A stretch of DNA of 54,662 nt, taken from positions 1 to 54,662 of the forward strand of contig JAEEPZ010000014.1 in assembly GCA_016285055.1 (NCBI GenBank), in the 5' to 3' direction. Positions 1 through 7,438 of the stretch are shown here, in pieces. How positions within the stretch are numbered: the stretch's first letter is position 1; every line of letters starts with the position of its first letter. A program made the position numbers and the translations under genes. The DNA is from Prevotella sp. (GTDB taxonomy: Bacteria; Bacteroidota; Bacteroidia; Bacteroidales; Bacteroidaceae). The notes under the pieces were generated by a model, which was given only the letters and a program-made list of their open reading frames with translations, was not told where the DNA came from and ran no database searches.

Positions 1-120
1 AGGAGTTAAAGGAGTTAAAGGAGTTAAAGACAATAGCTTTGCTATGTATTTCAACCCAGAGACAAAGGCTTTATTATGGAGAGTCATTTGTCTTTAACTC
101 CTTTAACTCCTTTAACTCCT
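1..120. repeat. 33-base perfect inverted repeat of GGAGTTAAA units
   Basis: Positions 1-33 are three tandem units of AGGAGTTAA type ending in AGACAA. Positions 88-120 are their exact reverse complement, separated by a 54-base loop that itself holds TAGCTTTGCTA. The same unit returns at 54057-54075 at the other end of the window. The left arm may extend beyond the window. It lies downstream of the antiporter stop codon, so it could end transcripts or be a mobile repeat; the sequence does not decide. Confidence 0.85.
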
Positions 121-187
121 GAAAGTTCTTCGCAGAGCGAAGCGGCAAGGCCGAGCGGAGCGAATGCGAAACTTGAATACTTTACAT

Positions 188-216
188 TTCGGACTCCTCG
201 TCCGAAGCCTTCAGAC
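188..216. repeat. Partial 22-base palindromic repeat overlapping the nhaC stop
   Basis: A half unit (TTCGGAC, 188-194), a five-base spacer and a full unit (200-216) match the four-copy array at 54409-54491, whose unit is GTCCGAAGCCTTCGGAC. The full unit differs only at 213, where A replaces G. That base is the first base of the antiporter's TGA stop read on the minus strand; the consensus base would give CGA (Arg). Confidence 0.75.
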
Positions 217-1662
217 TGTCTCTTCTATGCCACGTCTCCGATAAATCTTCCATCCTAAGAGGGCAACGACAATGGTCATCAGGGGGCTGAGGATATTGAA
301 GAAGCAATAGGGCAGATAGACCACGGTGGGCACGCCGAGAACAGTGCTCTGGGTCAAGCCGCAGGTGTTCCAAGGCACAAGCACAGAGGTGACGGTGGCA
401 GAGTCTTCGGCTGTGCGGCTCAGCAGTCGAGGCTCGTAGCCCTGATGACTGTAGACGCTCTGAAACATGTTGGCGGTGAGCACAATGCTGATAAACTGGT
501 CGCCGGTGGTGACATTGAGGAAGAGCCCCGTGCCCGCCGTCGACGCCACTAGACCACCACGGCTGCGCACCCGGCTGATGACAACGCGCGTGATGCTCTC
601 AATCATGCCGCCGGCCACCATCGCGGCGCCAAAGCACATGGCACAGATGATGAGCCAGATGGTGTTGAGCATACCAGCCATGCCGCCGGTGGACACCAGC
701 TCGTTCAGCTCGGCGCTGCCGGTCTGTACAGCGGTGGCACCATAATAGGTGACGGTCAACCCCTTGGCCAATGCTGCCGCCGGAGCCAGCGAGGCGTCGG
801 CTGCTATCTGTGTGAGGAGGTGGGGCTGGAGGATGAGAGCCGTCACACCGGCCATGAGGGCTGAGAGGAAGAGGACAATGAGCGACGGCACGCGACGGGC
901 TATGAGCACCGCCGTGAGCACGGGCACAAGCAGCGTCCAAAGAGAGATGTGATAGGTGGCCGCGAGACCTTCGGTGTACTGGCTCACATGCACCGCGTTG
1001 TCAGCAGCCTGTCCCAGCCCTGCGATAAAGAAGATGATGAGGGTGAGGACGAAGGCGGGCACGGTGGTGTACATCATGTAGCGGATGTGCGTGAAAAGGT
1101 CGACGCCGGTGGAGGACGAGGCGAGGATGGTAGTGTCGCTCAGCGGTGACATCTTGTCGCCGAAATAGGCACCGGAGATAATGGCACCTGCCGCCCACGC
1201 CTCGCTGATGTCGAGAGCATGACTGATGCCCAGTAAGGCAACGCCTATGGTGGCGACGGTGGTCCAAGAGCTGCCCGACAGCAGCGACACAAGGGCACAG
1301 ATGATGCAGGCACTGACGAGGAAGAACTGGGGCGAGAGCAGCTGTACACCATAATAAATAAGCGTAGGCACAATGCCGCTCACCATCCAAGAGCCCGACA
1401 ACATGCCGACAGCCAGGAGGATGAGCACCGTCACGGCAACGCCGCCAAGCGTTCTCGTCATCTGCTGCTCAAAGGCTTTCCACGGCACACGGTAGAACAC
1501 CATCGAGATAAACACGCACACAGCCAGGCTCATCAGCAGCGCCACCTGGCTGCCGCCGCTGAGCGAGTCGCTGCCAAACAGCATGATGACCACTGCCAGC
1601 AGGACGATGAGCACCGCCAAGGGAATGGCGGCTATCAAGGGATGGGGAAGGTCGTTGCGCAT
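211..1662 (-). CDS. nhaC: NhaC-family Na+/H+ antiporter
   Basis: A 483-residue inner-membrane protein with about a dozen hydrophobic segments. The motif GAYFGDKMSPLSDTT, near residues 165-180, is the signature of the NhaC family, which exchanges external protons for cytoplasmic sodium. The length is normal for the family. It lies downstream of xylA on the same strand, but 151 bases of repeats and a strong hairpin separate them, so separate transcription is likely. The stop codon falls inside a palindromic repeat unit (200-216), so the last residues are repeat-derived. Some NhaC relatives exchange other ions or organic acids; the exact substrate cannot be read from the sequence. Confidence 0.88.
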   Translation of the reverse strand: MRNDLPHPLIAAIPLAVLIVLLAVVIMLFGSDSLSGGSQVALLMSLAVCVFISMVFYRVPWKAFEQQMTRTLGGVAVTVLILLAVGMLSGSWMVSGIVPTLIYYGVQLLSPQFFLVSACIICALVSLLSGSSWTTVATIGVALLGISHALDISEAWAAGAIISGAYFGDKMSPLSDTTILASSSTGVDLFTHIRYMMYTTVPAFVLTLIIFFIAGLGQAADNAVHVSQYTEGLAATYHISLWTLLVPVLTAVLIARRVPSLIVLFLSALMAGVTALILQPHLLTQIAADASLAPAAALAKGLTVTYYGATAVQTGSAELNELVSTGGMAGMLNTIWLIICAMCFGAAMVAGGMIESITRVVISRVRSRGGLVASTAGTGLFLNVTTGDQFISIVLTANMFQSVYSHQGYEPRLLSRTAEDSATVTSVLVPWNTCGLTQSTVLGVPTVVYLPYCFFNILSPLMTIVVALLGWKIYRRRGIEETV

Positions 1663-1680
1663 ATCATTAGGGGAGAAGTT

Positions 1681-1800
1681 GAGAGTTAAGAGTTGAGAGT
1701 TGAGAGTGTAGAGTGTAGAGTGTAGAGTGTAGAGTTTGCTACCGCCATACCTTCACCTAATGGGATAGCGGCAGCAAACTCTACACTCTTAACTCTAAAT
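1681..1800. repeat. GAGAGTT/GTAGAGT tandem repeats with a long hairpin
   Basis: Roughly seven-base units (GAGAGTT, then GTAGAGT) run from 1681 to about 1735. The arm 1724-1751 pairs with 1762-1789: the inner 25 bases differ at three positions. The loop is short. It sits between xylA and nhaC on the minus strand and could terminate the xyl transcript, although no clear T-run follows. The composition matches the repeat family found elsewhere in the window. Confidence 0.7.
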
Positions 1801-1813
1801 TATAAAGAATGGA

Positions 1814-3133
1814 TTACTTGGCATAGAGGGCGACGATGGTCTCGTACTTCTCCTGCTTGCCAGAGGTCTGCTTGGGCTCCTCCACCTTCTTGCCATAGTC
1901 ATAGACCTGCTCGAGGGTGAGCTTACCGTCCTCGAAGTCCTTGCCGATGCCGGCGTCGAAGCTGGCGTAGCGCTCCTTCTTCATCTGGGGCAGCTCACTG
2001 TTCTCCAGAATGTCGGCAGCGTTGAGCAGTGCGCGGGCCATGGCGTCCATGCCGCTGATGTGGGCAATGAAGAGGTCTTCCAGGTCGGTGCTATTGCGAC
2101 GGATCTTGGCATCGAAGTTAGTGCCACCGTTGCCCAGACCGCCGTTGCGGATAATCTCCATCATGGCCTGAGTGAGCTCGAAGTTGTCGATGGGGAACTG
2201 GTCGGTGTCCCAGCCGTTCTGAGCATCGCCACGATTGGCGTCGATGCTGCCCAGCATGCCGGCATCGACGGCGCAAGCCAGTTCATGCTCGAAGGTGTGG
2301 CCAGCCAGTGTGGCGTGGTTCACCTCGATATTCACCTTGAAGTCCTTGTCCAAGTTATGAGCCTTCAGGAAACCGATAACGGTTTCTGTATCGACGTCGT
2401 ACTGGTGCTTGGAAGGCTCCATAGGCTTCGGTTCAATGAGGAAGGTGCCCTGGAATCCCTTGGAGCGGGCATAGTCACGGGCCATGGTGAGCATGGTGGC
2501 CATGTGCTCCTTCTCGCGTTTCTGATCGGTGTTCAGCAGGCTCATGTAGCCCTCACGGCCACCCCAGAACACATAGTTGGTGCCGCCAAGCTTGATGGTG
2601 GCGTCGATGGCGTTCTTGATCTGAACGATGGCACGGGCCACAACGTCGAAGTCGGGGTTCGTGCTGGCACCGTTGGCATAGCGCTTGTTGCCGAAGACGT
2701 TGGCGGTGCCCCAGAGCAGCTTGATATTGGGGAACTGCTTCATCTTCTCCAGAGCATAGTCGGTGATTACCTTCATGCGCTCCTCATATTCTGCGACGGT
2801 GGCTCCCTCCTCGATGAGGTCGATGTCGTGGAAGCAGAAATATTCTATGCCCAGCTTGTCCATGATTTCAAAGCCGGCATCCATCTTGTCCTTGGCGCGC
2901 TGCACAGCGTCAGCAGCCTTGTCCCACTCGTAGCTGCGGGTCTGTCCGCCAAACTGGTCGGCAGAGGCGCCACCCAGCGTGTGCCACCAGGCCATGGCGA
3001 ACTTCAGCCAGTCCTTCATTTTCTTTCCCATCACTACGCGCTCGGGCTCATAATAGTGGAAAGCCATCACGTTCTTACTCTCTTTTCCCTCGAAGGGAAT
3101 CTTGCCTGTAAAGGCGAAATACTCTTTTGCCAT
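1814..3133 (-). CDS. xylA: Xylose isomerase
   Basis: Interconverts D-xylose and D-xylulose in the cytoplasm, using two divalent metals. The 439-residue length and start (MAKEYFAFTGKIPFEGKES) are typical of the longer class II xylose isomerases. Visible landmarks are FCFHDIDL (about residues 98-105, catalytic His and Asp), WGGREGY (about 190-196), the metal-binding Glu and Lys in FLIEPKPMEPSKHQYD, and the NRGDAQNGWDTDQFP region. It follows xylB by 28 bases on the same strand, so the two form one catabolic operon. No xylose transporter is in view. Confidence 0.97.
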   Translation of the reverse strand: MAKEYFAFTGKIPFEGKESKNVMAFHYYEPERVVMGKKMKDWLKFAMAWWHTLGGASADQFGGQTRSYEWDKAADAVQRAKDKMDAGFEIMDKLGIEYFCFHDIDLIEEGATVAEYEERMKVITDYALEKMKQFPNIKLLWGTANVFGNKRYANGASTNPDFDVVARAIVQIKNAIDATIKLGGTNYVFWGGREGYMSLLNTDQKREKEHMATMLTMARDYARSKGFQGTFLIEPKPMEPSKHQYDVDTETVIGFLKAHNLDKDFKVNIEVNHATLAGHTFEHELACAVDAGMLGSIDANRGDAQNGWDTDQFPIDNFELTQAMMEIIRNGGLGNGGTNFDAKIRRNSTDLEDLFIAHISGMDAMARALLNAADILENSELPQMKKERYASFDAGIGKDFEDGKLTLEQVYDYGKKVEEPKQTSGKQEKYETIVALYAK

Positions 3134-3161
3134 TGTTGTTTTATTATAATTAAGAAATAGT

Positions 3162-4652
3162 TTAGATAAGGCTGTTCAGGGCGTCCTTCCAACGGGCATA
3201 CGCAGCCTGATATTCGCTTCTGTCATTGTCGGAAGGCTCGATGACCTGCAGTTTCTCGAGTGTGGCGAAGGCCTCGTTGTGGTCCTTGTAGATACCAGCG
3301 CCGATGCCTGCGCCCTTGGCAGCACCCACGGAGCCGTCGGTCTCGTAAAGCTCGATGGTGGCACCGCTGACACCGGCCAGCGTGTTGCGGAAGAGGGGCG
3401 AAAGGAACATATTGGCACGGCCGGCATGAATCTTCTTGATGTCCATGCCCATCTGCTGCATAATCTCCATGCCATAGCAGAACGAGAAGACGATGCCCTC
3501 CTGGGCTGCACGCACAAGGTGGGCACGGCTGTGCTTGTTGAAGTTGACACCGTGAATAGAGCAACCCAGCTCCTTGTTCTGCAATACGCGCTCGGCACCG
3601 TTGCCGAAGGGCATGATGCAGACACCGTCACTGCCGATGGGAGCCTGCGCGGCCAGGTCGTTCATCTCGGCATAGCCCATGTCGAAGGTAACGTTGCGGT
3701 GCATCCATGCGTTGAGGATGCCAGTGCCGTTGATGCAAAGGAGAACGCCGAGGCGGGTATTGTCGGCGGCATGGTTCACGTGTGCAAAAGTGTTCACACG
3801 CGACTTCGGGTCGTAGTTCACCTCGCCCAGCACACCATAAACCACGCCGCTGGTGCCTGCTGTGGCTGCAATCTCGCCCGGCTCGAACACATTGAGCGAT
3901 AGGGCATTGTTGGGCTGGTCACCACCACGGTAAGTGATGGGAGTGCCGGCCTTCAGCCCCAGCTCCTGCGCTGCGGCCTCGCAGACAACGCTCTGCTCGG
4001 AGAAAGTGGGAACGATGTCGGGAATAAAAGAGGCGGGAACGCCATAGTAGTCGAGCAAGAACTGAGCCACGCTGTTCTCCTTGAAGTCCCAGAACATGCC
4101 CTCCGAGAGCCCGCTCACCGTGGTGTTGGGTACGCCACTGAGGCGCATGGCAATATAATCGCCTGGCAACATCACTTTGTATATATTATTATATGTGTCA
4201 GGCTCGTTCTCCTTCACCCACGCCAGCTTGGCTGCCGTGAAATTGCCCGGGGAGTTGAGCAGGTGGCTGAGACACTGGTCGGCCCCCAACGCGTTGAAGG
4301 CCCGCTCACCGTAAGGTACAGCACGCGAGTCGCACCAGATGATGGCTGGGCGCAAAGGCTTCAAGTCCTTGCCCACACAAACCAGACCGTGCATCTGGTA
4401 AGAGATGCCTACTGCTGCTATCTCCTCGCCCTTGACGTTGGCCTCGGCCATAATCTTCTGCAGGGCCTGCTTGGCATACTGCCACCAAGAGTCGGGTTCC
4501 TGCTCAGCCCAGCCAGCCTTCACTGCCTTGATGGGCGCTTCTTTCTCGGGGAAGAAAGCTGATGATACACACTTGCCGCTATCGGCGTTGACTAACGATG
4601 CCTTGACAGAAGAGCTGCCGACATCGAATCCTAACAAAAATCTGACTGCCAT
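3162..4652 (-). CDS. xylB: Xylulokinase (FGGY family)
   Basis: Phosphorylates D-xylulose with ATP to give xylulose 5-phosphate for the pentose phosphate pathway. The 496-residue length suits the family. The N-terminal ATPase motif GFDVGSSSVKASLV, the substrate-loop Asp region IIWCDSRA and the second ATP-binding stretch with GGDQPNNALS and TAGTSGVVYG follow the FGGY kinase order. It is the first gene of the xylB-xylA operon. A promoter-like element and a palindrome lie just upstream (4662-4694). Confidence 0.95.
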   Translation of the reverse strand: MAVRFLLGFDVGSSSVKASLVNADSGKCVSSAFFPEKEAPIKAVKAGWAEQEPDSWWQYAKQALQKIMAEANVKGEEIAAVGISYQMHGLVCVGKDLKPLRPAIIWCDSRAVPYGERAFNALGADQCLSHLLNSPGNFTAAKLAWVKENEPDTYNNIYKVMLPGDYIAMRLSGVPNTTVSGLSEGMFWDFKENSVAQFLLDYYGVPASFIPDIVPTFSEQSVVCEAAAQELGLKAGTPITYRGGDQPNNALSLNVFEPGEIAATAGTSGVVYGVLGEVNYDPKSRVNTFAHVNHAADNTRLGVLLCINGTGILNAWMHRNVTFDMGYAEMNDLAAQAPIGSDGVCIMPFGNGAERVLQNKELGCSIHGVNFNKHSRAHLVRAAQEGIVFSFCYGMEIMQQMGMDIKKIHAGRANMFLSPLFRNTLAGVSGATIELYETDGSVGAAKGAGIGAGIYKDHNEAFATLEKLQVIEPSDNDRSEYQAAYARWKDALNSLI

Positions 4653-4661
4653 TTTATCTAA

Positions 4662-4694
4662 GAAAATTAATCATTTAATGATTCAAAGTGCAAA
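4662..4694 (-). promoter_or_regulatory. Putative xylB-xylA promoter with palindromic operator
   Basis: On the minus strand TTTG (4691-4694), a 21-base spacer and TAATTTTC (4662-4669) approximate the Bacteroidales promoter; the last base of the -7 box is off consensus. A perfect palindrome, AATCATT-T-AATGATT (4669-4683), lies in the spacer, where a repressor would block RNA polymerase. Control by xylose is an inference from the genes served. Confidence 0.35.
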
Positions 4695-4756
4695 TTTCCC
4701 CATTTTTTTTGTATTATGCAAGAAAATAATAAAAAAAAAATTTTTTTTTGCTTTCT

Positions 4757-4790
4757 TTTGTTTACAATTAAAATATTTTTTATACCTTTG
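4757..4790 (+). promoter_or_regulatory. Promoter of the polysaccharide locus
   Basis: TTTG at 4757-4760, a 22-base spacer and TACCTTTG at 4783-4790 match the Bacteroidales promoter pattern TTTG/TAnnTTTG. Transcription would start near 4796, about 35 bases before the first gene. An A/T homopolymer tract lies immediately upstream (about 4731-4750) and could act as an UP-like element or vary in length. Confidence 0.72.
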
Positions 4791-4830
4791 CACGTCAGAA
4801 TCGATTCGCTTGACAAAAATAATTTCATAT

Positions 4831-5199
4831 ATGAAGAAAAAGATTCTAATACTTGATGACAAGGAGACCATCGCAAAGGTGCTCTCTATCTACCTCATGA
4901 GTGATTACGAGGTGCAGTGGCTACCCGACGGACTGCAAGGCATGAAGTGGCTGCAAGCAGGAAATACTCCTGACCTGATTATTTCTGACATCCGCATGCC
5001 AGGTATGCGCGGTGATGATTTCTTAGAATGGATCAAGCAAAATGAGCTATTCCGCCACATCCCTGTTATCATGCTCTCGAGTGAGGACTCTACCAGCGAG
5101 CGCATCCGCCTGTTGGAGATAGGTGCTGAGGACTACATCGTGAAGCCCTTCAACCCTATGGAGCTGAAAATACGTGTTAAGAAGATTCTGCCCAATTAA
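4831..5199 (+). CDS. Single-domain response regulator (receiver only)
   Basis: A 122-residue stand-alone receiver domain with no output domain. The acidic pair D9-D10 (LILDDKE), the phospho-acceptor D53 (IISDIRMPG), S83/S84 and K105 (IVKPF) are all present, so it should be phosphorylatable. The ATG at 4831 starts directly at the first beta strand and lies about 35 bases from the predicted transcription start; longer in-frame extension upstream would run into xylB. It is the first gene of the locus, 27 bases before the initiating transferase, which itself has a receiver-like N-terminus. A role in controlling polysaccharide initiation by protein contact is an inference; no histidine kinase is in the window. 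Confidence 0.88.
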   Translation: MKKKILILDDKETIAKVLSIYLMSDYEVQWLPDGLQGMKWLQAGNTPDLIISDIRMPGMRGDDFLEWIKQNELFRHIPVIMLSSEDSTSERIRLLEIGAEDYIVKPFNPMELKIRVKKILPN

Positions 5200-5226
5200 A
5201 GAATTCCAGGACTTAACAATCAGTTT

Positions 5227-6432
5227 ATGATAGGTGTTGTTTATTTAGGAAATAACCCTCAGACAGAAGAACGCCTGAAATACCTCCCCGGCCGCCAAGT
5301 AACGTTTGCCAAAAACTATATGGAAGCGGCAGATGCTTGCAAGTCGCACATCAGGGGCGAGCACTTCATTGTGTTCTATGAGAAAAACGTCCGCACGGAA
5401 GATGTGACGGCCATCACCTACTTGCACAAGAATTGCGAGGGAATCTATATCATTCTGCTGACAGATCATCTGACAAGTGAAGAGCGCCAGATCTATCAGC
5501 AGTGTGGCATCAACGACACGCTTGATCCCAAGGCCACTGTCACTGAACTGAACAAAAAGATTCAGTTCATAAGTAGCAGAGAAAGTATCCTCTTCGACAC
5601 GCAGGTTACCAAAAAGAGAATCCTACGTTTCCAAATTCCACTCTGGAAGCGTATTTTCGACATTGTTTGTTCCTCCCTAGGTATTATTATCCTGTCACCG
5701 GTGCTCGTCATCACCGCCATTGCCATTAAAATGGAAAGTAAAGGGCCGGTGCTGTTTAAATCCAAGCGTGTAGGAACCAACTACAAGATTTTTGACTTCT
5801 TGAAATTCCGCTCGATGTATACTGACGCCGAGGAAAGCCTCAAAGAGCTCAGCAAGGCTAATAACCAGTATTCAGATCGCCGTAAAGATGAAGACTCGAA
5901 GAGCACCATTACCGCTCCCCTGGGCGATGAAGCTGAGAAGACCATGATGGAAATGGGCATGGAGTCGGAGATGCTCATCAGCGATGACGAGACCATGCTG
6001 GTGGGCGATGACTTTATCATGGCCGAGAGCGACTTCAACAAACAAAAGGAAGAGGAAAACAACAATGCTTTTGTGAAGATAGAGAACGACCCTCGCGTGA
6101 CAAAAGTGGGAAAGTTCATTCGCAAATACAGCATCGACGAGCTACCCCAGCTTTTCAACATTCTCAAGGGAGACATGTCTGTCGTGGGCAACCGTCCACT
6201 GCCGCTCTACGAGGCTGAGAAACTCACTGCCGACAGCAGCATTGACCGATTCATGGCTCCCGCTGGACTGACTGGCCTATGGCAGGTGGAGGAACGCGGC
6301 AAAGGCGGCAACATGTCGGCCGAGGAGCGCAAGCAGCTTGATATCATCTACGGACAGACATACAACTTCAAGTTAGACATGAAAATTATCTTCCGCACCT
6401 TGTTCTCATTTGTGCAGAAAGAAAACGTATAG
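5227..6432 (+). CDS. Initiating polyprenyl-phosphate sugar phosphotransferase with pseudo-receiver domain
   Basis: Starts the repeat unit by moving a sugar phosphate from a nucleotide sugar to undecaprenyl phosphate at the inner membrane. Residues 1-115 resemble a receiver fold but lack the phospho-acceptor Asp (FIVFYEKN where it should be). One membrane-dipping segment lies at about 143-167. The catalytic domain shows KRVG, FLKFRSM, NDPRVTKVGKFIRK and SIDELPQLFNILKGDMSVVGNRP, as in the WcaJ/WbaP C-terminal core. Unusually, about 60 extra residues, acidic and Met-rich (about 212-283), sit inside the catalytic domain between FRSMYTDAEE and NDPRV. The usual multi-pass N-terminal membrane domain of WcaJ is absent. 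The sugar is not determinable. Confidence 0.88.
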   Translation: MIGVVYLGNNPQTEERLKYLPGRQVTFAKNYMEAADACKSHIRGEHFIVFYEKNVRTEDVTAITYLHKNCEGIYIILLTDHLTSEERQIYQQCGINDTLDPKATVTELNKKIQFISSRESILFDTQVTKKRILRFQIPLWKRIFDIVCSSLGIIILSPVLVITAIAIKMESKGPVLFKSKRVGTNYKIFDFLKFRSMYTDAEESLKELSKANNQYSDRRKDEDSKSTITAPLGDEAEKTMMEMGMESEMLISDDETMLVGDDFIMAESDFNKQKEEENNNAFVKIENDPRVTKVGKFIRKYSIDELPQLFNILKGDMSVVGNRPLPLYEAEKLTADSSIDRFMAPAGLTGLWQVEERGKGGNMSAEERKQLDIIYGQTYNFKLDMKIIFRTLFSFVQKENV

Positions 6433-6442
6433 AAACAACGGA

Positions 6443-7417
6443 ATGAAAACGACATTTAAATCTCTTTTCATTATTACTTTGCTGGCAACCGCAGCAACAA
6501 AAGTAAACGCGCAGTCGAGAGCCGATGACAGCGGCATTAGTGCCGGATTCTTCGACTCCAGCGTCGACAAAGACATCTATTTCTCCACGTTCAAGCTGCC
6601 ACCCCTTGCCGTTCTTTTCGAGAATGCCAAGTCCAATCCTCAAATCCTGAGTTTGGCCAAAGCCCAAGAGCTGGCACATGCGGAATACCTCAAGCAGAAA
6701 AAGCATATTTTCTCCTACATCAGCGGGCATGGCAGCTACAGCTATGGTAAAACTGATGCATGGAGCAATGGATCGGATGTCTACACACCGCTTTTCATGC
6801 AGTTCCAAGGCAGTGAGCAGAGTTATTGGAATGTGGGTGTGAACGTGAATCTCCCATTAGAAGACATTCTTGATTTGGGGCCTTCAGTCAAGCGCAAACG
6901 TATAGCCGTGGAGCAGGCCCAAATTGCCAAAGACATCGCTTACAATAATCTCAAGTTGCAGATTGCCACCCTCTACGTCAACATCACCAACAACCTTACT
7001 GCCTTGAAAACGGCCGGCGAGAATGCCGCTATTTATCAAGGTGCAGCAGCCCTTAACGAAGAGCAGTTCCATCATGGAAACTTTGACATTGAGGATTATG
7101 CACGTACAGGACAATTGGGTCAAGGTGCCGTTCAAACCTATCAAGGATTGCTGACACAGATCACTATTGACATTATCACTCTTGAGATTCTGACGAACAC
7201 ACCCATTATCACGAATACTACGACCGAAATCACACTTGATGAAGATGTGACAAAGTCAGAGAAACAAATTGCCCGTGAGAACAAAGAAGTGGAGCGTCGC
7301 ATCAAAAAAGCAGCTGAAGAGCAGCAGAAACGTGAAGAGGAAGAGTTGAAGCAAGCTGAAAAGGAGGCCAAGACTCTTGAGAAAGAAGCTAAGAAAGCTG
7401 AGAAAGCAAACAAGTAA
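6443..7417 (+). CDS. TolC-like outer membrane protein, short form
   Basis: A 324-residue exported protein. The start at 6443 gives a clean signal peptide (MKTTFKSLFIITLLATAATK, cleaved near NAQ); an upstream ATG at 6410 would bury it and overlap the previous gene. The body resembles outer membrane efflux proteins: LAKAQELAHAEYLKQKK, a strand with alternating aromatic residues (HGSYSYGKTDAW), then long helices (VKRKRIAVEQAQIAKD, LNEEQFHHGNFD). Typical TolC proteins have 430-480 residues, so one repeat may be shortened. The last 60-70 residues are a Lys/Glu/Ala-rich helical tail. The position between initiating transferase and Wzz-like gene suggests a role in polymer export. Assignment is by pattern only. 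Confidence 0.6.
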   Translation: MKTTFKSLFIITLLATAATKVNAQSRADDSGISAGFFDSSVDKDIYFSTFKLPPLAVLFENAKSNPQILSLAKAQELAHAEYLKQKKHIFSYISGHGSYSYGKTDAWSNGSDVYTPLFMQFQGSEQSYWNVGVNVNLPLEDILDLGPSVKRKRIAVEQAQIAKDIAYNNLKLQIATLYVNITNNLTALKTAGENAAIYQGAAALNEEQFHHGNFDIEDYARTGQLGQGAVQTYQGLLTQITIDIITLEILTNTPIITNTTTEITLDEDVTKSEKQIARENKEVERRIKKAAEEQQKREEEELKQAEKEAKTLEKEAKKAEKANK

Positions 7418-7438
7418 GAACAGAAAACAATCACAACT

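Noticed and set aside
2060..3160. Long open frame opposite xylA (366 codons)
   Set aside because: It mirrors the xylA reading frame on the other strand; xylA has full family motifs and the opposite frame has no recognisable domain.
4405..4830. Long N-terminal extension of the receiver protein
   Set aside because: The upstream frame overlaps xylB antisense and the promoter; the ATG at 4831 begins the receiver fold.
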